A DNA stretch of 12,179 nucleotides, taken from Thermoprotei archaeon (lineage in GTDB: Archaea; Thermoproteota; Thermoprotei; QMSL01; B3-G16). Position numbers and translations under genes: made by a program. Positions 1 through 6,746 of this stretch are shown here, piece by piece (the stretch's first letter is position 1; every line of letters starts with the position of its first letter). The DNA is taken from NCBI GenBank assembly GCA_003649665.1, contig QMSL01000028.1, positions 1-12,179 on the forward strand, written 5' to 3'. The notes beneath the pieces are model-generated. The model had not been told where the DNA came from. It saw only the letters and a list, made by a program, of their open reading frames with translations, and searched no databases.

Positions 1-420
1 TCACATTCAACAAGACCAGCTAGAGAGGGACCACCACCATGGGTTAAGTATACACCTGAGCAAGTAGAGCAACTTATAGTCGATCTAGCGAGGAAGGGAT
101 ATGGTCCATCGATGATAGGCATAATACTAAGAGATCAATACGGGATCCCTCTAGTTAAGCAAATCACAGGCAAAAAGATATGCCAGATATTAGAGGAGCA
201 CAATCTTGCTCCTGAAATACCTGAGGATTTAGCAAACCTAATTAAAAGAGCGATTAGAGTAAGACGTCATCTTGAGGAGCACCCAAAGGACTATCACTCA
301 AAGAGAGGCTTAATGCTTATCGAATCGAAGATACATAGGCTTGTTAAATATTACAAGAGGGTAGGTAAATTACCTCCGGATTGGGAGTATAAGCCAGAGA
401 AAATATCCATACTAGGATAG
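1..420 (+). CDS. rps15: 30S ribosomal protein S15 (uS15), 5'-partial
   Basis: Small-subunit ribosomal protein uS15, which binds 16S rRNA in the central domain. The reading frame is open from base 1, so the start lies before the window; 139 residues are visible. It begins [21 protein letters not shown], the N-terminal extension typical of archaeal and eukaryotic S15 (family about 150 residues), so roughly a dozen residues are missing. The S15 core follows: [21 protein letters not shown], then [20 protein letters not shown] with the conserved HLxxHxKDxxS rRNA-binding signature, and a basic C-terminus ending [10 protein letters not shown]. An ATG at 112 is internal and must not be taken as the start. 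The stop is 3 nt before the next gene, so S15 leads (or is early in) the rightward operon with the RecJ-like nuclease, Pcc1-like protein and S3Ae. Confidence 0.97.
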   Translation, partial: SHSTRPAREGPPPWVKYTPEQVEQLIVDLARKGYGPSMIGIILRDQYGIPLVKQITGKKICQILEEHNLAPEIPEDLANLIKRAIRVRRHLEEHPKDYHSKRGLMLIESKIHRLVKYYKRVGKLPPDWEYKPEKISILG

Positions 421-423
421 AGC

Positions 424-1854
424 ATGGAGTTGGCAAGTGAACTAAAGGAACGTATAGATCTGATCCTGGTATCTCTGATTGAGCATTCGCGAACAGGAAA
501 GCCTGCGCTTATAGTATCGCATTATGATGCCGACGGTATTGCCTCTGCTGCTATTATGGCTAAAGTTTTTAGTCAATTAAGTACGCCCTTTCACATACGT
601 ATAGTCACCCAACTTGATGAAGCGCTTATAAACGAATTGGCAAACGCTTTTAAGAACTACGAGCTATTTGTCTTCCTAGACATGGGTAGTGGTGAGAAAG
701 AGCTCATATCCAAACGTTGTAAGGATAAGAAGGTCATTATAATTGATCATCATGAGCTAACAAAGGAGTCTCCTTCTAATGGATGTATTGTTGAATTGAA
801 TCCTAGGGAATTCGGGATAAACGGTGATAACGAGATATCAAGTTCAGGATTAGTATATTTAATAGCGCGGCACCTAGATGTGAAGAACGTTAAATTAGCC
901 CCTCTTGCAATAGTCGGCGCCTTAGGTGATCTCCAAGATAGAGGTGAGAAGAGCAGATTGATCAGTCTAAATCTAGCCATCGCACGTGAAGGAATGGCTC
1001 ATAATCTAATAAAGGAAGAAATAAGCCTAAGGATATTTGGTTTACGATCTCGTCCCTTAGTTGAGTGCCTTGCTAAAACATTCGATCCTTATATACCTGG
1101 CCTTAGTGGAAACAAAATGGCCTGCTATAAATTCCTTAAGAATATAGGAATAGAGCCTGAAGCCAACGGCTCCTTAAGGATGTTTTCCTCTTTAAAAAAG
1201 GAAGAGGTACGAACTCTCGTTACGAACTTAGTCAAATATATGCTAGAGGCAGGGCTCTCAAGTAAGGATGCTGAAAGCATCGTTGGCTACGTTTACTACA
1301 TACTGAATGAGGATCCAAGCACTCCTCTATATGATGCAAGGGAATATAGTGCCCTTCTTAATGCGTGTGGTCGTATGGGAAAATATGGCCTAGGTATAGT
1401 TCTTTGCTTAGGAGTTAGAGGAAGTGCATTAAATGAAGCAATAGAGGTATGGGAGGAATATCGGAATAGATTAGCTAAATACTTAAGACTAATTCATAGC
1501 AGGGATATAGTTGAGGAATACCGGGAATTATATGTGATAAGAGGGGATATTGTCGGAATGGAAGAGCGAATCTCTGGCGCTATTGCTTCTATTACATCTG
1601 GTATATTTAGTGAGCCTAAGGTTATAGTAGTTCTCGCTAAATCGGAGAGAGAAGGATTCCTTAAGGTATCCCTTAGATTACCTGAAATGCTTAAGGGTAA
1701 AGTAGATTTAGGAAGCATAGTGCACGCTATATCTACAGAGGTTGGTGGAAGTGGCGGGGGTCATAAAGTTGCTGCTGGAGCTAGTATTCCCATTAATAAG
1801 AGAGAGGAGTTTATAGAACGACTTCGAGATACACTAGCAGGTGAACTGTTATGA
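424..1854 (+). CDS. RecJ-like DHH/DHHA1 single-strand exonuclease (archaeal RecJ/GAN type)
   Basis: 476-residue DHH-superfamily phosphoesterase of the archaeal RecJ-like group, related to Cdc45. Members are metal-dependent single-strand exonucleases; some bind the GINS replication complex (GAN). All DHH motifs are present: motif I SHYDADG (D35, D37), motif II D86 in FLDMGSG, motif III DHH at 108-110, and motif IV D169 in VGALGDLQD. The C-terminal DHHA1 substrate-binding domain carries GGSGGGHKVAAGA at 441-453. Because the metal ligands are intact, I infer an active nuclease rather than a degenerate Cdc45-like scaffold. Whether it binds GINS cannot be read from sequence. The ATG lies 3 nt after the S15 stop with only a weak ribosome binding site; the gene ends in an ATGA overlap with the next gene, which suggests translational coupling. 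Confidence 0.9.
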   Translation: MELASELKERIDLILVSLIEHSRTGKPALIVSHYDADGIASAAIMAKVFSQLSTPFHIRIVTQLDEALINELANAFKNYELFVFLDMGSGEKELISKRCKDKKVIIIDHHELTKESPSNGCIVELNPREFGINGDNEISSSGLVYLIARHLDVKNVKLAPLAIVGALGDLQDRGEKSRLISLNLAIAREGMAHNLIKEEISLRIFGLRSRPLVECLAKTFDPYIPGLSGNKMACYKFLKNIGIEPEANGSLRMFSSLKKEEVRTLVTNLVKYMLEAGLSSKDAESIVGYVYYILNEDPSTPLYDAREYSALLNACGRMGKYGLGIVLCLGVRGSALNEAIEVWEEYRNRLAKYLRLIHSRDIVEEYRELYVIRGDIVGMEERISGAIASITSGIFSEPKVIVVLAKSEREGFLKVSLRLPEMLKGKVDLGSIVHAISTEVGGSGGGHKVAAGASIPINKREEFIERLRDTLAGELL

Positions 1855-2105
1855 GACAAGCTCTCGAGATAAAGATAGATCTTGAAATACCTATCGATAA
1901 GAAGACCCTCCTTGCACCTTTTAACGAGGGCAAATTTCCTACATGGCTTGAGCTTAACATAACCGTTCTCAATAGGCGGACTGAACTAAATATTTCCCTA
2001 CATGACTTAGATAAGATTGATATGTTGATTGATGTCTTGGACATTCTTCTTAATATAATCTCTAAACTATATCAGCGTATGGAGAAGCATTTAAATAGTA
2101 AATAG
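1851..2105 (+). CDS. Small Pcc1-like protein, candidate KEOPS subunit Pcc2
   Basis: 84-residue protein whose start overlaps the RecJ-like stop by 4 nt (ATGA), with GGTGA six bases upstream. It resembles the CTAG/Pcc1 fold: an N-terminal beta strand (ALEIKIDLEI), a Pro-containing linker (LAPFNEGKFPTW), two more predicted strands (ELNITVL, TELNISL) and a long C-terminal helix (KIDMLIDVLDILLNIISKLY). That order and length match the clearer Pcc1 at 6513-6746, although identity is low. Pcc1 is the dimerization subunit of KEOPS, which makes t6A on tRNA with Kae1, Bud32 and Cgi121. Archaea have a described paralog, Pcc2, that pairs with Pcc1. Having a second copy here, between RecJ and S3Ae, makes Pcc2 the best guess. 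The call rests on pattern and context, not on strong motifs. Confidence 0.6.
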   Translation: MRQALEIKIDLEIPIDKKTLLAPFNEGKFPTWLELNITVLNRRTELNISLHDLDKIDMLIDVLDILLNIISKLYQRMEKHLNSK

Positions 2106-2131
2106 CGTAGTACTAGAGAAGGTACGATACA

Positions 2132-2773
2132 ATGTCACATAGGCGTGTATCTGCTAGGGATAAGTGGTCGAGGAAGAAGTGGTTCTCAGTCTATGCGCCA
2201 CCAGCATTTGGACTAAAGGAAGTAGCATCTATACCTGCGTTTGATGAACGCCAGCTTATAAATAGGACGGTAGAGGTTACTCTTTATGACCTAACAGGCG
2301 ATCTATCACAATTACACATAAAGCTCAAGTTCCAAATCAAGTATGTGGATGGAGACAAAGCCTTTACTCAGTTTAAGGGTTTTGAGCTAGCAAGGGATTA
2401 TATCAGAAGCATAGTTCGAAGAGGGAGTACTAAGATAGAGGGATTTTTTGACGTTGAGACAAAAGATGGTGCACGCCTAAGAGTTGCAACTCTTGCGTTA
2501 ACGTTAAAGCGCTGCAAAACCTCTCAAGCAAAGGCGATAAGGAAGATCATGGGAGAGATAGTCACTACAAGAGCATCCCAATTAAACTTTGATGAATTCA
2601 TTCAGGAGGCGGTTCTAGGTAAAATAGCTTCTGAGATCTTCAATAAAGCCAAGAAGATATATCCTCTAAGGCGAGCTGAAGTAGAGAAGATAAAGGTACT
2701 ACAGCCACCGCCAGTAGATCTAGCGGAAATAGTTAAAAAGACCTTAGCTGAAGCAGAAGCTCCCTCGGGATAG
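2132..2773 (+). CDS. rps3ae: 30S ribosomal protein S3Ae (eS1)
   Basis: 213-residue small-subunit protein eS1, found in archaea and eukaryotes and located near the mRNA exit of the 30S platform. Recognisable segments are KKWFSVYAPPAF at 15-26, the strand-rich core containing LTGDLSQLHIKLKFQI, and FKGFELARDYIRSIVRRGSTKI at 81-102, all characteristic of S3Ae. Length is normal for the archaeal family (about 200 residues). The C-terminus has the basic KIYPLRRAEVEKIKVL segment and a Pro/Ala-rich tail. The ATG is preceded by GAAGG nine bases upstream. It sits 26 nt after the Pcc1-like gene and 4 nt before the radical SAM gene, so it is an internal cistron of the operon. Confidence 0.96.
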   Translation: MSHRRVSARDKWSRKKWFSVYAPPAFGLKEVASIPAFDERQLINRTVEVTLYDLTGDLSQLHIKLKFQIKYVDGDKAFTQFKGFELARDYIRSIVRRGSTKIEGFFDVETKDGARLRVATLALTLKRCKTSQAKAIRKIMGEIVTTRASQLNFDEFIQEAVLGKIASEIFNKAKKIYPLRRAEVEKIKVLQPPPVDLAEIVKKTLAEAEAPSG

Positions 2774-2777
2774 CTAG

Positions 2778-4406
2778 ATGAGCTCTTCACCCCTACTACA
2801 TAAGGTTAGCCTTTTAGAAGCTAACGTAATTAAGAAGAACTTTAGAAAAGCACGCCTAAGAGTAGCTTTATGTTATCCAAATGTCTATCGCGTCGGTATG
2901 TCGTCTCTTGCCGTTCACATAATATACAATATCTTGAATTCTATTGAGGGGGTACTTTGTGAAAGGTTTTTCTTCTTAGGAAGGGATGTAGAACCTCTAT
3001 CTCTTGAGGAATCCCGAAGGTTAATTGAGTTCGACGTGATACTATTCACCATCTCGTATGAAATAGATCTAGTTAACGTTATTAATATGCTAAAGAGCGC
3101 TAACATACCCATACTGCGCAAGGATAGAGAAGGGAAAGATTATCCCATAATTGGAGCTGGTGGTATAGTAGTGATGGAGAACCCAAGGATACTTGAGGAA
3201 ATAATGGATATTCTATTCATAGGAGATGCTGAAGTCCTCCTTCCTAAGTTCATAGATATTATGCTCTCATTGGATTTCTCCACTTACCGTAATACTCCTC
3301 GTCTTCTCAGCGAATTAGCTCATCTTGATGGTATTTGCGTGCCTATGTTATTAAAGAATTATGATAAGGTTAAGTGTGTGTTCGTGAACGATTTAGATAA
3401 AGTCCCTTATCCCGTAAGACAGGTAGTGTTATTAGAAGGACCTAAGGACTTCACGCCAATATACGGTAGATCCTTCTTAATGGAGATATCAAGGGGATGT
3501 CCTTATTGGTGTAGATTCTGTCTCCTGAGCTACATATATAAACCGTGTAGGATGCGAAGCATAAGTGTAGTAAAAAGTATAGTCGACAGAGGTTTAAGGT
3601 ACGCTAAGTCAGACAAAGTAGTTCTTATATCTTCCGCTATAGGCAACTATCCGTACTTGATAGATCTTCTCTCGTGGCTCGTTGAGGAAAAAGGGGTTAA
3701 ATTATCCATTCCCTCAATGCGAATTGATAAACTTACGTACGAGATAGCAGATCTCATCCATAAAGGAGGTCAAAGAACTATGACTTTTGCACCTGAAACC
3801 GCATCTGAGAGATTAATGGAGATCATAGGTAAGGGAATCTCTTTTGATGAACTTTTCAACGGCATTAAGGTATGTCGTGAAGTTGGGTTTAATAATATTA
3901 AGCTGTACTTCATGGTGGGTCTTCCAGGAGAGAGGATGAGTGATATACGTGCTATCGTTGATCTGATAAGAGAGGTCATCAACGCCGGTTTTAAGACAAG
4001 GGAGTCCGTAAGAGTTGCTATAACGCCCTTTATACCCAAGCCACATACGCCCTTCCAATGGCTCCCTATGGAACGCTTAAAGGTGCTTAAGGATAAGATA
4101 AGGCTGCTAAGAAAGGAAATAGGCACGGACTCTAGGGTAAGGCTAACAGTTTATAATCCATATGAGGCGTTGATTCAGGCGATATTGAGTAAGGGTGATA
4201 GGAGGTTATGTGAAGCTCTTATTAAAGTAGACCTATTGGGCGGTAGTATTCGAGCATGGCGTACTGTAATCCAGGAGATGAAACTTGATGGAATAGCGTA
4301 TAAGCATATTTCTCCTGATGAAGAATTGCCCTGGGATCTAGTTGAAACCAATGTACCTAAGAGCCTCTTAAAATCGCAGTACGAGGTAATATCTAGCCTC
4401 ATTTAG
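2778..4406 (+). CDS. B12-binding-like radical SAM protein (similar to the TIGR03960 group), function unknown
   Basis: 542-residue radical S-adenosylmethionine enzyme. The N-terminal part (about 25-165) looks like a cobalamin-binding-type Rossmann domain (RVALCYPNVYRVGMSSLAVH; IGAGGIVVMENP; FIGDAE). The radical SAM core begins at about 233 with the [4Fe-4S] ligands C241, C245 and C248 in SRGCPYWCRFC (CxxxCxxC). Further marks are FAPETASERL at 338-347, GLPGE at 381-385 and KPHTPFQW at 421-428. The C-terminal YNPYEALIQAILSKGDRRL resembles the tail of the bacterial family TIGR03960, itself uncharacterised and often near ribosomal or RNase genes. Co-transcription with S15 and S3Ae suggests a translation or RNA-related role, but this is inference and the substrate is unknown. 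The ATG lies 4 nt after the S3Ae stop. The last 8 nt overlap the end of the convergent gene. Confidence 0.85.
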   Translation: MSSSPLLHKVSLLEANVIKKNFRKARLRVALCYPNVYRVGMSSLAVHIIYNILNSIEGVLCERFFFLGRDVEPLSLEESRRLIEFDVILFTISYEIDLVNVINMLKSANIPILRKDREGKDYPIIGAGGIVVMENPRILEEIMDILFIGDAEVLLPKFIDIMLSLDFSTYRNTPRLLSELAHLDGICVPMLLKNYDKVKCVFVNDLDKVPYPVRQVVLLEGPKDFTPIYGRSFLMEISRGCPYWCRFCLLSYIYKPCRMRSISVVKSIVDRGLRYAKSDKVVLISSAIGNYPYLIDLLSWLVEEKGVKLSIPSMRIDKLTYEIADLIHKGGQRTMTFAPETASERLMEIIGKGISFDELFNGIKVCREVGFNNIKLYFMVGLPGERMSDIRAIVDLIREVINAGFKTRESVRVAITPFIPKPHTPFQWLPMERLKVLKDKIRLLRKEIGTDSRVRLTVYNPYEALIQAILSKGDRRLCEALIKVDLLGGSIRAWRTVIQEMKLDGIAYKHISPDEELPWDLVETNVPKSLLKSQYEVISSLI

Positions 4407-4417
4407 ATAAGAGGCTC
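4361..4417. terminator. Inverted repeats at convergent gene ends (possible bidirectional terminator)
   Basis: A perfect 10-base inverted repeat, GAGCCTCTTA at 4361-4370 and TAAGAGGCTC at 4408-4417, is separated by 37 nt. Nested within it, AGCCTC (4395-4400) and GAGGCT (4411-4416) form a competing 6-bp hairpin. Both lie across the 8-nt overlap of the two convergent coding ends, where transcripts from each strand must stop. Archaeal termination is usually driven by U-tracts, and only short T-rich runs are present, so a terminator role is a guess. The repeat itself is directly seen. Confidence 0.35.
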
Positions 4418-4749
4418 CTCTTATAATACCTCTTAAAGTAATAGCCAGGCTCCTTATGCTCTCCAAAACTTTCTAGTCCTTTCTCGTGAAGTTGTTTTCT
4501 AAGGAGTTCGGCATATTCCTTACTTATCTCTCCCCGTCTCTCCATATAATCTATTACTTCTTCAGCTTCTTTAATGGTATTACAACGTCTGATAAATGAT
4601 ATTACATCTGGATTCCTTAGTTCATCATATTCTTCACTATCCCTACTCCACCTGACTCCACCTATCTTATATGTCATCACTCCATCCTCTATCTCCTTGG
4701 CTAAATGTGGAAATTTCTTCTTAAACTCCTCCCAGCTCATGTAGCTCAT
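4399..4749 (-). CDS. DUF2095-like conserved archaeal protein
   Basis: 116-residue acidic and basic helical protein, last gene of the leftward operon. From memory it matches the archaeal family DUF2095: a lead segment with FKKKFPHLAKEIEDG, then NPDVISFIRRC at 47-56, a helical region with VIDYMERRGEISKEYAELLRKQL, and the tail GLESFG (91-96) plus EPGYYF (100-105). No catalytic motif, signal peptide or membrane segment is visible, so it is probably a small cytosolic protein. The ATG at 4749 has GGGTG about 7 nt upstream; a second in-frame ATG at 4740 is possible. It follows the DHH gene by 15 nt. Its function is unknown; association with exosome and ribosome genes suggests an RNA or translation role, by inference only. 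Confidence 0.75.
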   Translation of the reverse strand: MSYMSWEEFKKKFPHLAKEIEDGVMTYKIGGVRWSRDSEEYDELRNPDVISFIRRCNTIKEAEEVIDYMERRGEISKEYAELLRKQLHEKGLESFGEHKEPGYYFKRYYKRSLLSK

Positions 4750-4764
4750 TAATCACACCCTGTC

Positions 4765-5808
4765 CTACCTTATCTCCTTTAGTTTAACTCCTATTCTCAT
4801 TTTTAATATATTAAGCGCCTTAGTTAAAGCTTCCTCTGGGTTTCCAACTCCATTAGCACTTGCGGCGAGAGCGTGACCACCACCACTTCCTGAAATCTCT
4901 TCTCCAAGTTTCATCATTATGTCTCTCCCTAGATGGATATTTGTGAGCTCAGCGAAATTCCTAGTGCATCGTGCACACACTCTAACTACTCCCTTCTTAC
5001 CTCCTGAAACTATCGCTAGATCCGCCCCTAATTCTAACAATGCTCTGGCGGCTGACGCCTCATAGGAACTTACATGTGATAATGCAATTACCACTTCTTT
5101 GCCTCGTATCTCCGTCCTAAATAGCCTTGCGCGTATAGCTGCTTTTAATCTGGCAATCTTTTCATCAATTCTCATCTCTTTATGGAACATTGATAACAAT
5201 TTATTGTAATCTATCATGTCAAATATCTCACTCATTATTTTGAATACGTTTCTATTGGCTATCACGAATCGCTTAGTGTCATATAATATGGCCACAGCAA
5301 GCGCCTCAATGTCCCTTTTGTCTAAGCGTACATTTACCTCCTTAGCTAGCATATAGACTAACTCCCCAGTAGCGCATGCTCCTGGATCTATTAGAATAGC
5401 TCTTACTAACTTTAGGATATCTGGATGAGGAGTATGATGATCTATTACGAATAACTTGCTCCTGTACTTCCTTAGTATTATATCCTTTAGCTCTTTTGAT
5501 AGTTGATCTAATGTTGATACATCTACTAGGCATAGTGCATTATTCTCCTCTATGTTCTTAATATCAGTTAGTACGTTAACTTCACTATCGTATAGTTCTT
5601 CCATAATTTTCCTTGCTAACTCCGATATATCCGCTGGTGCATATATCGTGGCTTTTACCTTGAGGGAATCTAGGATCCTTTTTAAAACGCATGCACTTAG
5701 TAGAGAGTCAGGATCTGCATTATGATGACATACTAGGCCTATGCTCTTAACTCTCATAAGCTCTCTAATGAATGCTCCAAAGTCTAGTCTTAATTCCTCT
5801 CTCTTCAA
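4765..5808 (-). CDS. DHH/DHHA1 family phosphoesterase (NrnA/exopolyphosphatase-like)
   Basis: 347-residue DHH-superfamily phosphohydrolase, distinct from the RecJ-like one at 424-1854. Counting from the TTG at 5808, motif I is HHNADPDS (D32, D34), motif II D96 in LVDVSTLD, motif III DHH at 123-125, motif IV D177 in ILYDTKRF, and the DHHA1 glycine loop GSGGGHALAAS at 307-317. The family includes nanoRNases, pAp phosphatases and cyclic dinucleotide phosphodiesterases, so the substrate is open; degrading the short oligoribonucleotides released by the exosome would fit the neighbourhood (inference). Start choice: the longest ORF opens at a TTG at 5823, but GGAGG at 5813-5817 lies inside it, four bases before the TTG at 5808, so I place the start at 5808. 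It overlaps the DUF3194-like gene by 44 nt, implying coupled translation. Confidence 0.87.
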   Translation of the reverse strand: MKREELRLDFGAFIRELMRVKSIGLVCHHNADPDSLLSACVLKRILDSLKVKATIYAPADISELARKIMEELYDSEVNVLTDIKNIEENNALCLVDVSTLDQLSKELKDIILRKYRSKLFVIDHHTPHPDILKLVRAILIDPGACATGELVYMLAKEVNVRLDKRDIEALAVAILYDTKRFVIANRNVFKIMSEIFDMIDYNKLLSMFHKEMRIDEKIARLKAAIRARLFRTEIRGKEVVIALSHVSSYEASAARALLELGADLAIVSGGKKGVVRVCARCTRNFAELTNIHLGRDIMMKLGEEISGSGGGHALAASANGVGNPEEALTKALNILKMRIGVKLKEIR

Positions 5809-6043
5809 ATCTCCTCCTTGCAAATTTCATCCCCTCTTCCAATGCCTGAAATACCGTTTCATCTACATCAACGTTTACAAAAGGTCTTGTTTCTAAGGTG
5901 ACATTTACCTCTATTATGTGAAGATTGTTTACGCTTTCGATTTTATCAAGACGCACTCCTACGAAGTATATATTCTCAAATCCTATCCTCCTGCATATTA
6001 GCTCTGAAATAAAATTAGCTGTCTCCTCTAGAACTTCCGACAT
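5765..6043 (-). CDS. DUF3194-like small archaeal protein
   Basis: 92-residue protein between prefoldin beta and the DHH phosphoesterase. It resembles archaeal family DUF3194: an N-terminal helix (EVLEETANFISELIC), a central strand pair (LHIIEVNVTLETRPFVNVDVDET) and a C-terminal helix (VFQALEEGMKFARRRFEER). No catalytic motif or membrane segment is visible. The alpha-beta-beta-alpha look and size recall small RNA- or protein-binding modules, but no function is assigned. The ATG at 6043 is the first usable start; the frame is open for 12 more codons upstream (to a TAA), without ATG, GTG or TTG. The nearest GAGGAG is about 15 nt away, a poor spacing. Its 3' end contains the ribosome binding site of the next gene. 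Confidence 0.7.
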   Translation of the reverse strand: MSEVLEETANFISELICRRIGFENIYFVGVRLDKIESVNNLHIIEVNVTLETRPFVNVDVDETVFQALEEGMKFARRRFEERGIKTRLWSIH

Positions 6044-6087
6044 TACTCTATTAGGAATCTCCTCATCGCTTTTGAAACGTTACCTTT

Positions 6088-6462
6088 CTACGCACCACCT
6101 TCCCCCCTTATTTCGCTTAGTTCTTTCTGCACCTTCTTTCTAAGATCATCAAGTTGTTTTCTGAGGAGACTCTCCTGACGCTGTAATGTCTTTATGTGTA
6201 GCTCTATAGTCTCCTTAGCTTCCTGTAACTCCTCAAGAGCCTTTTTCTTAGTAGTCTTAACTAATATATTCCCAACGCTCTTGAAGACTACAACATCATC
6301 AGGCGCTGCATTAAGCTCGTTTATTGCACTCTCTATCTCCTTAAGTTGTATCTCATATTGTTGTCTTCTTAAAACTACGTTATTTAGCATCTCCTGTACT
6401 TGACTAAGTCTTTCAAGATCACTACGTAAATGTGGTGGTAGTCTCTCAGGGGATATCGCCAA
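6088..6462 (-). CDS. pfdB: Prefoldin beta subunit (GimC beta)
   Basis: 124-residue beta subunit of the prefoldin chaperone, a jellyfish-shaped alpha2-beta4 hexamer that holds unfolded proteins and passes them to the thermosome. The sequence shows the expected two coiled-coil arms (about 10-50 and 75-118) joined by the beta hairpin core with APDDVVVFKSVGNILVK at about 53-69, the hallmark of the beta family. LQRQESLLRKQL lies in the second arm. Length is typical (about 120). Start choice: the frame opens at a GTG at 6471, but GGTGA at 6468-6472 sits five bases before a TTG at 6462, and family members start close to the LPPHL segment, so I choose the TTG. It lies about 50 nt after pcc1 and 44 nt before the DUF3194-like gene. 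Confidence 0.92.
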   Translation of the reverse strand: MAISPERLPPHLRSDLERLSQVQEMLNNVVLRRQQYEIQLKEIESAINELNAAPDDVVVFKSVGNILVKTTKKKALEELQEAKETIELHIKTLQRQESLLRKQLDDLRKKVQKELSEIRGEGGA

Positions 6463-6512
6463 TATTATCACCTACCTTGTTCTATATAATGGAACTATAC
6501 ATATTTTAATCC

Positions 6513-6746
6513 TTATGGTAGCTCCTTTAGTAAGGCGAGTGCTGAGGCCACCATTCTGATATGCGATGTGAGCATAGCTCTTAGCGTAGAGATCTTTGAT
6601 GCTCTCATCTCAATTATAATGCTCTCATCCTCTATTTTCAATTCCAACTCTCCTTCTGGCTGACTACGTGCTTCAGGAAGAAGAGCTCTATAAAGGATTT
6701 GGCTCAATTCCTTATCCTGTATCCTCACTATTGCATGGAACTTCAC
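6513..6746 (-). CDS. pcc1: KEOPS complex subunit Pcc1
   Basis: 77-residue Pcc1, the small dimerising subunit of KEOPS, which installs t6A at position 37 of ANN-decoding tRNAs and binds Kae1. The sequence shows the family pattern: strand FHAIVRIQD, helix KELSQILYRALLPEA ending in the conserved LxPE, two strands around GELELKIEDESIIIEMRA, and helix STLRAMLTSHIRMVASALALL. The SxLRAxLxSxxRxV segment is typical. Start is a GTG at 6746 with GGTGA four bases upstream; it overlaps the Brix gene stop by 4 nt (GTGA), so the two are probably translationally coupled. The exosome superoperon of archaea commonly carries pcc1 at this place. A second, more divergent Pcc1-like gene is at 1851-2105. Confidence 0.93.
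   Translation of the reverse strand: MKFHAIVRIQDKELSQILYRALLPEARSQPEGELELKIEDESIIIEMRASKISTLRAMLTSHIRMVASALALLKELP

Noticed and set aside
112..420. S15 starting at the ATG at 112
   Set aside because: The frame is open from base 1 and the upstream residues match the archaeal S15 N-terminal extension, so the gene is cut by the window edge.
3770..4126. 118-residue minus-strand frame inside the radical SAM gene, and similar frames opposite rrp41, rrp42 and recJ
   Set aside because: Each is opposite or out of frame with a well-supported gene, has no recognisable family and no good ribosome binding site; they are shadows.
6472..6512. TA-rich gap between pcc1 and prefoldin beta as an internal promoter
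   Set aside because: TATA-like strings are present but the region is AT-rich overall, only 41 nt long, and no BRE or start-site evidence supports it.
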